64,000 bases of DNA from Paenilisteria riparia FSL S10-1204. GTDB taxonomy: Bacteria; Bacillota; Bacilli; Lactobacillales; Listeriaceae. Below are positions 27,627-38,198 of this stretch, piece after piece; the first letter of the stretch is position 1, and each line of letters opens with the position of its first letter. The notes beneath the pieces are model-generated. The model ran no database searches. It saw only the letters and a program-made list of their open reading frames with translations, and was not told the origin of the DNA. The position numbers were made by a program, and so were the translations under genes. The stretch spans positions 1 to 64,000 of the forward strand of contig NZ_AODL01000011.1 of NCBI RefSeq assembly GCF_000525995.1. The letters are read 5' to 3'.

Positions 27627-28008
27627 TTTGAAGTTTGTGAACGGCTGGGAGGTTCGCTGGGGACCAAGTTAGGTCAGACAATTCACCAAGTAGCAGCCAT
27701 TTCATTGCTTGATGAACATGTAGCGCAGGTGTGCCATGAACTAAATCACAAAGAAAACAAGTGAGGTGCACATTGGCAAAATCATACGCATAGGTGGTTT
27801 GGCTAAATTCTTTCCTAACAGAAATAAGACAGCCAATTTCCTCCTGAACCTCACGAATAAGCGCATTTTCGGGTGTTTCGCCAGGCTCTATTTTGCCACC
27901 AGGAAATTCCCAATCTGATCCATTAATCGCCGAATCGAGACGTTGAACACAGAGTATTTTATTTTCGTTTTGAATAATAGCTGCGACGACGTGGAGTGTT
28001 GTTGGCAT
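27601..28008 (-). CDS. Nudix hydrolase, MutT-like (8-oxo-dGTP diphosphatase type)
   Basis: 135-aa cytosolic pyrophosphohydrolase. The Nudix box is complete at residues 37-59 (GGKIEPGETPENALIREVQE, then EIG), and FPGGK plus the C-terminal length fit MutT enzymes that clean oxidised nucleotides. ATG 28008 follows AGGAGG. Its upstream neighbour, the GATC-type methyltransferase, ends only 33 bp before it and has no clear terminator, so the defence island was inserted directly against the mutT leader and may now drive it. Confidence 0.9.
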   Translation of the reverse strand: MPTTLHVVAAIIQNENKILCVQRLDSAINGSDWEFPGGKIEPGETPENALIREVQEEIGCLISVRKEFSQTTYAYDFANVHLTCFLCDLVHGTPALHVHQAMKWLLLGELSDLTWSPANLPAVHKLQKKMPNRAD

Positions 28009-28041
28009 GTGGAGCCTCCTTTAGGATAACACCTGTAAAAT

Positions 28042-29347
28042 TTAATATTCGGTATCTATCTTTTTAAGCTCATCACCAATACGTTTCACAATACCTGTGA
28101 CTAAAGCATTTCCCATAAAGAACCATCGCATTCTATCGGATACCTCAACAATTTCTCCAGAAGAAAGTTGCTTGAATTTTGTCCAATTATCGGGAAAATC
28201 TTGAAGCCTTTCAGTCTCAATCGGTGTTAAAAGGCGATATCTATCATTAATTTTTATTAGATGTGTCGATCTATTAATAGTTCCTTCTGATGTTAGCATT
28301 GTTCGCCCTGGTAAATCTAAAGAATCATGAGGGCTCATGCCACCCTCGGCATAAATATAAGTATGTCCAGTTTCTGATGTTCTTTCTATTTTTTTTAGGG
28401 CCTCTTAAGTAAGTGAATTTTTCAAGTTTATCTCCAGTAATATAGTATTTTTCATCTACTTCATGTTCAGGTTGTAGGATTTCTTTTAATGTAATAGGCG
28501 TTTCTTCCATGGTAGGTTCAGTATCAATAGAGTAATATCTTCCGTGACGCATAACACCAGAGTTCCAAATTTGCCCAGTGAAGTTATCGGAGACATCAAC
28601 AACATCATTTGAGAGCACGCCAAAAGTATGCCGATTTTTATTGGCCTCTTGTTTAACAGGGAATTGCCGAGCGAAAAGTCCCTTTTGAAAAATATAATCG
28701 TCGTATGCGTGACCATCAATATCATCTACAAATAAATCCAAACTCTGATTACCGTCTTTCTCAAATAAATTATCGATATGTTTAGCCCAATTTAAGTCAT
28801 TTCGATATACATAAAAAAATACCCGTCTTCTGCGCTGGCTACGCCCGTAATCAGCAGCATTAATAACACGCCATTCTACGGAGTAATCTAAATTATTAAA
28901 GGCAGCTAGCATAATTGCAAAATCACGACCACGTTGGTTAGAAGGTGATTTAAGAAGCCTATCTACATTTTCAAGGACTAAATATTTAGGTCTGATATGA
29001 GTGACGGCCCTTATAATTTCCCAAAATAGAGTTCCTTTTTTTCCTTGAATCCCAAGTTCATGCTTCTTACTTCTAGCAACTGAATAATCTTGGCAGGGAA
29101 ATCCTCCGACAATCATATCTACGCCGTTTTCTCGCATTTCATCAAACTTTTCATTGGGTATTAATCCCACATCAGTATTTATATGTTCCATACCAGGAAA
29201 GCGATATACACCAACTTCAAAAGCATCTTGAGTTTTGCGTGACGGTTCAAACTGATTTGAATAGGTAGTGTTAAAGAAGTCTGAGTCAGAATTGTTCAAT
29301 CCTACAATAAATCCCCCGACTCCATCAAACATTGAAAAAATCTTCAT
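28042..29347 (-). pseudogene. DNA cytosine-5 methyltransferase of a Sau3AI-like R-M system, frameshifted
   Basis: Modification enzyme that would protect GATC-type sites from the divergent Sau3AI-like nuclease. C5-MTase motifs run in order: I (FSMFDGVGGF), IV (GGFPCQDYS, catalytic Cys), VI (LENVDRLL) and VIII (QRRRRVFF) in the first frame; then LTPIETERLQDFPDNW (IX-like) and FMGNALVTG (X) in the second. The break is at the T8 run 28389-28396 (A8 on the coding strand). Removing one base joins ...RGPKK to IERTSETGHTYIYAEGGMSP and gives 434 aa. Specificity is inferred from the partner. A homopolymer miscall is the simplest explanation, since an active partner nuclease would be lethal without it. 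Confidence 0.88.
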
Positions 29348-29504
29348 TCTTTACTCTCCTTAACAGAACAAATTTTCGTATGATTCATTATAACCTATAT
29401 TTCAATTTTGATCAAGGAGTTTGCCGAAAATATAAAATTAATTGGATTTCCAGGCAAGATATGGGTATAATTATAGTCAAAAGAATGTATTGCGGGGGAT
29501 TAAA

Positions 29505-30888
29505 ATGACATATGTATATTCTAAAGACTGGACGAAAGAACAAATATTTGATGCTGCGAATGAACTTGTAGGGAAAAAATTAGGCGAAATTGATAAAACA
29601 AACTGGCTTGAAAAAAGGGCAGATAAAGGTCGGATTGGTAACATGATTCAGTCTGATTTTTTTGGCATTCCAGCAAATTCGATAAAAGGGTCTGATTTTG
29701 TCCACCATGACATAGAATTGAAAGTTACTCCTGTACTTAAAAATAAAAAAAATGGGATACAGTTCTAAAGAGCGACTAGTTTTAGGAATGATTAATTACG
29801 GAGAAGATTATAAGATACCTTTTGAGAGTAGTATTGTTAATAAAAAGGCGCAAAACATGCTATTAGTTTTTTATCTACACGAAGAAAATACACCTGTATC
29901 GGAGTTTAAAATAATAAAAACGATACCTTTTCAGTTGAAAAAAGACGATGAGCAGCAGGTAAGGCAAGATTATGAGAGTATTGTCAATAAGATAAAATGT
30001 GGTGAAGCGCATGAGATAAGTGAAAAACAACAAGTTTTTTTAGGCGCCTGTACAAAAGGGCGAGGAAAGGGTAAAGATTGGGTAAAACAGCCTTTTTCTG
30101 ATGAAAAAGCTAAATCACGAGCATATTCTTATAAGGTAGGCTATATGTCTGCATATTTTAGAAGTATTATGGCTCTTCAGAAATTAGAACATTTAGCCAT
30201 ACCCGAGGAAAAGAGTTTCCTTCAGGTTTTGCAAGAGAGTTTAAATAAATATATCGGTAAAACATCTGAGGAAATTAAAAAAGAAACAAACTATACAAGT
30301 GTGGGCAAATCTAAAAGCCAGTTATTTAATCTTATTAGCGCAATGTTTGAGACAAATGGTTCTAATGTAAACAGGACACAAGAATTTATTAAAGAAGGAT
30401 ATTGTATAAAGACTGTTACTAATAGACTCGATAAAGCTAAAAACCAAGACATGTCTTTTCCAAATATAGATTTTACAGAGATTTATAATGACGAATTTGA
30501 AGATTCGACCTGGTATGGTTACTTCGCAGAGACGACTTATGTTTTGGCGGTATGGGAGGAATTTGAAAAAGATCAATATAGATTTAGCAAATATATTTTT
30601 TGGAATCCAGATAATGCGTTTTTACAGCAAATTGAGAAACTATACAATCACATTAAATGGATGGTTCGAAATAATGAAGTTGAAGTCTATAATGAAAATA
30701 AGTCTAATCATGATAAATGGACTGATAATTTACCGAAAAAAGGAGATTTCTTCCCATTTCAGATAAGACCAAAAGGCAGTGGAGAAAGTGTGATTATTAA
30801 GCTTCCAATCAGCAATCAATTAATAAAAAAGAAATGTATTATGATTGATAAGAAATTTATTAGGGGACTAGTGGGTTTGGAGCATTGA
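29505..30888 (+). pseudogene. Sau3AI/MutH-family restriction endonuclease (GATC-type), frameshifted
   Basis: Type II restriction enzyme. The N-terminal catalytic part has GRIGNMIQSDFFGIPANS and the MutH/Sau3AI D...ExK set (Asp64, Glu71, Lys73 in GSDFVHHDIELKVTP). The remainder (SSKERLVLGMINY, then a MutH-like second domain) follows in another frame. One extra A in the A8 run 29745-29752 causes the shift; repaired length is 460 aa, close to the ~490 aa of Sau3AI. The start is ATG 29505 after GGGGGA. It is divergent from the methyltransferase with a 157-bp shared promoter region. GATC recognition is inferred from family. Confidence 0.87.
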
Positions 30889-30984
30889 AATAATACATGG
30901 TCTAAAAAATGTACTATATGTTAAGGCTTGATTTTTTACTCATTCACATAACATATTAGTATCAATAGGAATTGGAGAGAATAT

Positions 30985-31136
30985 TGTGTATAAATTTAGG
31001 GTCTTTCCAGCCAATGAAGGAATTTTTATAAAAACAAGAGATAAAAACAAGAGATAAAAATAAAACTGGAATAGCAACACTTTTTTTAAATAAAATTTAT
31101 ATGGATTTCACGATGGGAAAACTGACAGGGCTTTGA
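30985..31136 (+). pseudogene. Small gene remnant disrupted by a 13-bp tandem duplication
   Basis: GTG 30985 after GGAGAG reads MYKFRVFPANEGIFIKTRDK, then stops at NKR. The 13-bp unit ATAAAAACAAGAG occurs twice (31028-31040 and 31041-31053), with a partial third copy. With a single copy the frame would continue KTRDKNKTGIATLFLNKIYM to a stop near 31136. I do not recognise the product; it looks like the decayed 5' part of an island gene. Confidence 0.4.
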
Positions 31137-31198
31137 TATTTTAGTGTACTGTGAAGTTAGATATGATTCCATCAGTTCAAGGTGAAATTAAAAGGAGT

Positions 31199-31273
31199 AG
31201 GAAATATATTAGGATTTGTAAACTGTATATAAATAACCACCTATATACAGTTTACAAATCCTAATATATTCCT
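31199..31273. repeat. Long near-perfect inverted repeat
   Basis: Arms 31199-31231 and 31242-31273 pair over about 33 positions with one bulged A; the central 28 bp (31204-31231 with 31242-31269) are perfect. The 10-nt loop is AATAACCACC. It is followed by GTATAATAG (a TATAAT -10 at 31275-31280, with TTACAA at 31252-31257 inside the right arm). It could be an operator, a terminator, or a small mobile-element relic. The rest of 30889-31502 shows only the gene remnant at 30985. Confidence 0.85.
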
Positions 31274-31502
31274 GTATAATAGTTATGAAAACTTAGAAAT
31301 AGATAGCTGTATATAGAATGTTTTTGGATTGAAATTCAATTTTTGAGTAGATACATATTATTGTTTTAATTTAAGACCTGAATATATATTCTTAGTTAGA
31401 ACAAGTGTTGCAGTAAAAACAGCGAAAATTACTTTGAGAATGTAAGAATTTTATAAAGCTGACCTCTACAAGACATACTTAAAAGAGAAAGGAAGAAGTA
31501 AT

Positions 31503-33080
31503 TTGTTGAAAGTAATAGACTTATTTGCAGGCGCTGGGGGACTCAGCTTGGGATTCTTACAATCAGGCGGTTACAAAATTGTTGCTGCAGTTGAAAATAA
31601 TAAAAACGCAAGAATGACCTATAAAAACAATCATGGTAAGGATACCATACTGTATGAAGATGTTAGAGATGTTAACTTTGGGGATATGAGAAAAGAATTT
31701 GGTGATATAGATGTTATTATCGGAGGCCCACCTTGTCAAGGATTTTCAAATGCCAACAGACAAAAAAATCATGTTATTAGTTTAAATAATTCATTAGTTA
31801 AAGATTATTTTAAAGCAGTAAGAGAATTGTCGCCGAAAGCTTTTGTTATGGAAAATGTGAAGATGCTAACCTCGGAGACTCATAGATTTTATGATTCGTA
31901 TAAGGATCATATAGAAGTGAGTAGCTTAGGTTTGGATATGTCCACCTCAGAAATATTGATAGGCAAAAAAATGGGGGGAGGCTATAGCTACAACCCTTTT
32001 TGGAAGGTGGGGCAATAAATAAAATAGAGCTGGAACTTCTTCCAAATAATATATTTAATTTATTAAATACTCTTGTGAAGAAGAAAGATACGTTGAAACA
32101 AAAAAAAATTTTTTGAAAAGAATAGATTAAGGCTAATAAATTTGATTACAAAATATATGGATGAAATAAATGAAGATACCAGTAATGTTGCTACTCAATT
32201 GTACAATATGACAAAAATAGATAGTTTCTCTTTTAGTAATGAGGTTTTGGAAGGAATTACGTTTTTAGTTAAATATCAGCAATCTTTACGTATACTAAAG
32301 GAGATTGAGGATAATCAACTTATTAAAAAATTTAAAATCAATGAATCAGAAGAGGTTATAGCAGAAGTTCAATCTTATTCGGTAATTGATTATATCAATA
32401 AAATATTGAAGGATGATTATGTTCAAAAAGGCCAAATCTTTAATTCATTAGACTTTGGCGTGCCGCAGACCAGAAAGCGTCATATTATAATAGGTGTTAA
32501 ATCGAATATAATAAAGCCTGAGTTTATTTTTGAATCTTTTTCTCATCATAAGAAGAAAATCTATACAGTTAGGGATGCTATTCTAGATTTAGAAAAAGTA
32601 ACAACTTCACACGACGTAGATGCAGGCGCACAAAAACGAATCGAGATAATGAATCTATCTGAGTACGCAATGCAATTAAGGGACAATGAAAAAATATATA
32701 ATCATATAAATACTAAATCAACACAAATTGCTTTAGATAGATTCCGAAGATTGGAAGAAGGTCAAAATTTTCATGATTTAGATGAAAGTATGAAGACCAC
32801 ATACTATGATTCTAAGAGAACACAGAATACTATATACTTGCGACTTAAATACGACAGTCCATCTGGAACAGTAGTCAATGTTCGCAAATCGATGTGGATT
32901 CATCCTACTTTGGACAGGGCTCTTAGCATACGAGAAGCAGCACGGTTGCAATCTTTTCCTGACAGCTTTGTGTTTTATGGGACTAAGGATTCGCAGTATC
33001 AGCAGGTTGGAAATGCTGTACCGCCTATGGTTGCTAAAGAAATAGGGAGTTATGTAAAGAAAATTATAGATGAGAATTGA
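31503..33080 (+). pseudogene. Second DNA cytosine-5 methyltransferase (defence operon gene 1), frameshifted
   Basis: First gene of the Mza/MORC-type operon. The C5-MTase motifs are I (DLFAGAGGLSLGF), IV (GGPPCQGFSNANR), VI (MENVKML), VIII (VPQTRKRHIIIG) and X (YQQVGNAVPPMVAKEIG). A long variable region, presumably the target-recognition part plus an insertion, separates motifs VI and VIII. Two indels interrupt it: one base missing around 31985-32018 (the T5 run at 31997 is a candidate) and one extra base in the A9T6 tract at 32100-32114. Repaired length is about 525 aa. The start is TTG 31503 (or 31506) after AAAGGAAG. The target sequence is unknown and probably differs from GATC. Confidence 0.85.
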
Positions 33081-33108
33081 TTACGGGTTATTTTTATGGG
33101 GGGAATCT

Positions 33109-34597
33109 ATGATGGGTAGAGATGTTGAAATAAGTATTCCTGCGGCTAAAAATATGATTCAATCATTACGGGCGATTGGGTATGATGCAATAACAGCAAT
33201 AACAGATTTAATTGATAATTCGATTGATGCGAAAGCTACTAAGATAGATATCTATTTTCTTAGAGAGGATAGTGCAGGTGTCCAAATTATTATAAAAGAT
33301 AATGGTGTTGGAATGTGCGAGAAAGAGCTTCAAAAGGCTATGATTATTGGCTCTAAAGATCCGTCTGATGAGAGAGAGACCGGGGAGCTAGGACGATTTG
33401 GGATGGGCTTGAAAACGGCTTCCTTTTTTTTTAGGTAAGCGTCTCAGTGTTCTGTCAAGAAGAGATGGACGAGACAGCCAGCGTTCTTGGGATTTAGATC
33501 ATGTATATAAAAATGATGAATGGGAATTATTCACTTCATTATCAGATGAGCTATATCCATTGAGGACTGAATTAGAGGGAAGTCATGGAACTATGGTTAT
33601 TATAGATAAGGTTGATAAATTTTTTGAAGAAGCAATAAAAGAAACAAACTAATGATAAAAGGTTTAATTTAGCTATAGATGAGATGAGAGATAAAATTAG
33701 CTTGATTTACCATAGAGTACTAGAAGATGATGAATTGAAAATTATTATTAATGAATATGAGCTTGATGCATGGGATCCGTTTCTGATGGATAATGTTGCT
33801 ACTAAAGAATTAGAGTCTATTAATATAGATTTTGAGAAAAGCAAAATAGCTATATCTCCCTATATAATACCTAATCCGGATTATTCTAAAGTCATAGATG
33901 ATAAACAAGCTGGAAGAATGAGCAAAATGAGGCTTTATGATTATCAAGGTATATACCTGTACAGAGCTAAAAGACTTATTCGCTATGGGGATTGGATGGG
34001 TATTTTAAAAAAGGACATGGCTTATCAACTTTCTAGAGTAAGAATTGATATTGATAATAATTTAGATGACATTTTTCATTTAGATATAAAAAAAAACAAA
34101 AAATAAAATTTCCAAAAGAGCTAAAAGAGATGATAAAGCCAATACTTGAAAAAGCTGCAAGAGAATCTAAGTCTTCTGTTTACTTCAAATCAATTTCGCA
34201 AGATGCTGAACAAGGAAATAGGATATTTGATACACCTTGGGATGAAAAAAAACTAAATAAGGAAGCTTTCTATGGTATTCGTGGGCTTCATCCACTTAGG
34301 AAAGAAATTGAAAAGACTATGACTGAGAAGGCGAAAAATGATTTGAATCTTTATTTGCAGTTAATTGCGGTAACTTCCCCAAGTAATGTTATTGTATCTG
34401 AAAAAATAGAAGAGGATGTATTGCTTACTTTCTCCAAAGATGATGTTCGAGTTATATGTAATATAGCCAGAGCTTTTATAAGTAGTAAACGCATTGATAG
34501 TAAAGAAGAATTTGTAGATGTTTTTTTTGATTTACCGGGGACTAGGCACTTTAATAAGAGCACTATATTTGCAATTTTAGTTGAGGGGGGTATGTAA
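33109..34597 (+). pseudogene. MutL/MORC-like GHKL ATPase (defence operon gene 2), frameshifted
   Basis: ATPase of the HSP90/MutL/MORC fold. It has the N-box DLIDNSIDAKA (residues 33-43), G1 DNGVGM (64-69) and G2 GRFGMGLKTAS, then a C-terminal region typical of bacterial MORC-like proteins (RLIRYGDW, RVRIDIDN). Three single-base shifts break the frame: T9 at 33424-33432 (one too many), an A run near 33642-33652 (one too many) and A9 at 34088-34096 (one too few). Repaired length is about 495 aa. The start is ATG 33109 after GGGGGAA, 28 bp downstream of the methyltransferase. In these systems the ATPase is thought to act with the Z1 helicase and nuclease on foreign DNA. Confidence 0.85.
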
Positions 34598-34598
34598 A

Positions 34599-37185
34599 AT
34601 GGATACATACAGACAAAAATTTTATGATAATTGCAATTTTATTTATATGAGAAAAAAGAAGTTCTCAGAGATGTCTTATGAAGATGCAATGAGAGAGAGT
34701 ATCACTGAGGCGAAGGTTGCGATTTTAAATCAGGGAATAGACATAAGTGAGGATGAATTTCGAGAATGGACTGCTAAGATTTGGAGTGAGATAAATATAG
34801 AAATACCTTGCGGCGTCTCAAACCAGGATGAAAAGAGAGTAAATGAGGGTAACTATCCAAAGGAGACGTTTTTCTGGGAGCGTTATAGGAGTAGCTTAGA
34901 GAAAGATAGAGATAGTGTAGCTATTAATGAAATAGATAAATACACCGAAAGGATAATGAGTCATATCACACCACCTAGAGAAGAGGGTTTTTTTGATAAG
35001 AGAGGGCTAGTTTTAGGCTATGTTCAATCAGGTAAAACTGCTAATTTCATTGGTGTTATTAACAAGGCTTTTGATAGAAATTATAATTTAATAATAGTTT
35101 TAGCCGGGATGAGTGATGCCCTAAGAACACAAACTCAAGAAAGAGTGAACCGAGAGGTGCTAAGTGGAAGCTCTAGTTTGGAGGCAGATGATAACAACTA
35201 TGTTCGAACACTCACTAATGAGATGAATGAATTTAAATATAGGTATATGACGAGTGCATTGGACCTTAATAAGAAGAGTATCTGTGTCGTAAAAAAGAAT
35301 TCATCAGTATTAAAAGATTTGATTAGATATTTAGCAGAAAGTGAGGGAAGTTTTGGGGACTCGAATGTCCTAATTGTTGATGATGAGGCCGATCAGGCTT
35401 CAGTAAATACTGCTGTACTTGCTAGGGGAGAGGAACCCAAAACCATTAATAAGTTAATTCGACAAATATTAGAATTGTTTGATAGAAAAAGCTATGTAGG
35501 ATACACAGCTACTCCCTTTGCTAATCTTTTGATTGATGTAGAAGAGGAACATCCAAAATTTAAAAAGAGATATATTTCCAAAAGATTTCGTGATTAATTT
35601 GCCTAAACCTAGAGGATACTACGGCCCCGAAGAATATTTTGAAGATATATCAGAAGAAAGAACACCAATTCGGCTTATTGATTATAATGAAAGTGCTGAA
35701 TTAGCTAAGGTATCAGATAATGGGTTTGTAAATCCAGGTGGTCTAACTGAAGCAGTAAGACATTTTCTGTTAGTGGCCAGTATCAGGGAGGAAAGAGAAC
35801 AAAAAAAGAATCATAATAGTATGTTGATTCATGTATCACAGCTTACTAAAGGTCATAAAGGTTTATTCAAATTAGTGGATCAGTATTTTAAAGTATTAAA
35901 AACTAAAATTTTAAATAATGATAGCGTTATTTTGAACCTTTTAAAGAAAGAATATAATGAAATCATGCTTCATTCTGATAAGTGGAATGATAGACGTTCA
36001 AGTGTAAATACGTGGGAAAAGGTATTGGAGTCTATAAAGAATAATTTAGGTAAAGTTGAGATAATCATGCTCAATGGAGAGAGTGAGGATACACTAGATT
36101 ATCCAAGTTACAACGAAGTAGGTAAGCATGTTATTGTGATTGGTGGTAATAAGATATCTAGAGGCCTAACCTTGGAAGGGTTAATTGTTTCCTACTATGC
36201 TAGACCAACAAAAATAATGGATACGTTAATGCAAATGGCTAGATGGTTTGGATATAGAGAAAGTTATATTGATTTATGTAGAGTATATATAACTAAAGAA
36301 TTGGCTGAACAATTCTCAGACATTGCAAATGCAATGATAGAAATTCGTATTGAGCTAGAAGAAATGGATAAAAACGGGAAAACTCCTTCTGAATTTGCAA
36401 TAAAAATGAAAAGCCACCCTACAATGATTTTAACCAGTAAGTTAAAAATGCAGAATGCTAGGTTTGGCATGGTGAATTATGAAGGAAAGCTGGTACAAAC
36501 TCGTAATTTTGGTAATAAGAAGAAATTTTTTGAGAATAATATGAAAGCGACTAGTTCACTGCTGGCTCCTTTAGAAAAAAAGATGGTTATTTCTGGGGAT
36601 GGGAAAAAATTGAGCTATCATTTGTTTTCAGAAGTGAGGGCTAGTGCCATCAAAGATTTTCTGGAAAGTTACGAGACAATCAATAGTTATAGGGCAGATT
36701 CTAAGTTAATGAAAAAATATATAGAATATGCTAATTCTATAAACGAATTGGAAAAATGGAGTGTTATAGTTGTGGAAGGATATGAAGGTGGATACAAGGT
36801 GGAGCTACCTAATATTTCAATTAAAAATGCTATATATCGTAGAAAAAATGAATTTAATAACTACGGAGATGGGCACCCAGATATTAAAGCTCTAGTATCT
36901 GGAAATAATGAAGAGTTTTTAGATCTTACTCTCAATAAAAATAATCTAGCTGATGCAAGTAGAGCTACTAATCGGGGCCGAAGATCTGAAACAGATGGAT
37001 TATTATTGATTTACCCACTTAATCCAAATGTCCCAACTTTTAAAGGAATTGATGTGGAGTTCACTAGCAAGCTGGTTCCAATTGGAATTGCCGTATCCTT
37101 TCCCTTCTCAAAGAAAAATATGGGTGAGCATCTTTATCTATATAATAAAAGCATAAAAACACAACATGATGAGGTGAGATTATGA
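34599..37185 (+). pseudogene. Z1-domain SF2 ATPase/helicase-like protein (defence operon gene 3), frameshifted
   Basis: Large putative DNA translocase, about 861 aa when repaired. SF2 motifs: Walker A GYVQSGKTANF (140-150), Walker B LIVDDEADQ, motif III GYTATPFANLL, then VIGGNKISRGLTLEGL and QMARWFGYR (V/VI). The Z1-type block with DFVINLPKPRGYYGPEEYF appears when one A is removed from the A5 run at 35562-35566. The start is ATG 34599, overlapping the GHKL stop region, with GAGGGGGG upstream. The gene overlaps the next one by ATGA. Z1 proteins are almost always found with MutL/MORC ATPases and AIPR genes. Confidence 0.87.
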
Positions 37186-38198
37186 AGATAGATATCAAGG
37201 AAAAATACAACGATTTAATAAATGCAGAAAGAAAAGACAGTAATAGTTCACATGTTAAAATGTTAAATATATCAGAAAGGTACATTTTTATTGGAATTGA
37301 TCTGGAAACACAACATTTAAATTTGATCTTAGAGTTTAGAGGGGGAGAAGCTGAGGAGTTGAAATTTGAAACACTACCTAAGTTAAGAGGACTTAGGATA
37401 GGTAAAGAATATTTCAACAGCTTAGGACCAATTGAAAAAGAATACACTTTAATGTTTTCACAAGAGAAGGATCAAGATCAAGAAATTTTTATATCTTTTG
37501 TTCAAAACTTAGTGGATAATATTCTTTTGATGGAGCTATCGTTTTCACAAGCTATACATTCTGTTTTAGAGAGATGGCGGTATTTCTTTGGAAAAAGAAA
37601 TGATAAAAAGCTTACACCCCAACAACAACAAGGATTATTTGGTGAGCTTTATTTTATCACAAAATGGATGGATAAATTTAAGGATTCTCCTCCAATACTC
37701 ATCCATAATTGGAAAGGCCCAAATGGCTATCGTTTTGATTTTCTACAAAAAAATATTGGTATAGAAGTAAAAACAACAGTTTTACAAACCAATACTGTCG
37801 CAATTTCAAATGAATCTCAATTAAAAGTCACTAAAGGACTCGAAAGTCTATTTTTAATGGTTTTTAATTTATCCCAATTAGATTCTGACGATGGTGATAC
37901 TTTGGATAGCTTGATTAATAAATTGAAATTGCGATTAAGTCAATATCCAGAAACTTTAACTCTACTGGAGAATAAATTGTTAGATGCTAGATATGAAGCC
38001 GGAATGTATTCCTATCCAAATTATTTTGTTAATTCAGGTGAGGGCTATAGAATAGATAGTAGTTTTCCGAAAATAACAGAACTTGAAAAAGGAATAGTAA
38101 GTATAAAATATACCATTGACTTGAACTACTGTACGTCATATAGGATTGATAGTAATGATGTATTCAATCTATTAGAGGGGGTATACTATGATGAATGA
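37182..38198 (+). CDS. DUF4420 PD-(D/E)XK motif protein (defence operon gene 4)
   Basis: 338-aa putative nuclease. A restriction-endonuclease core is visible: Glu155 in QQQGLFGELYFI, Asp186 in GYRFDF and Glu195-x-Lys197 in IGIEVKTT. This matches the PD-(D/E)XK protein (DUF4420) that accompanies Z1 and GHKL genes. It is the only gene of the operon with an intact reading frame. The start ATG 37182 overlaps the Z1 stop (ATGA) after GAGGTGAG. It probably supplies the cleavage activity; this is family inference. Confidence 0.87.
   Translation: MKIDIKEKYNDLINAERKDSNSSHVKMLNISERYIFIGIDLETQHLNLILEFRGGEAEELKFETLPKLRGLRIGKEYFNSLGPIEKEYTLMFSQEKDQDQEIFISFVQNLVDNILLMELSFSQAIHSVLERWRYFFGKRNDKKLTPQQQQGLFGELYFITKWMDKFKDSPPILIHNWKGPNGYRFDFLQKNIGIEVKTTVLQTNTVAISNESQLKVTKGLESLFLMVFNLSQLDSDDGDTLDSLINKLKLRLSQYPETLTLLENKLLDARYEAGMYSYPNYFVNSGEGYRIDSSFPKITELEKGIVSIKYTIDLNYCTSYRIDSNDVFNLLEGVYYDE

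Noticed and set aside
30889..31502. Possible CRISPR or tandem-repeat array in the defence island gap
   Set aside because: Only one 13-bp unit is duplicated and there is one inverted repeat; no regularly spaced repeats or cas genes occur anywhere in the window.
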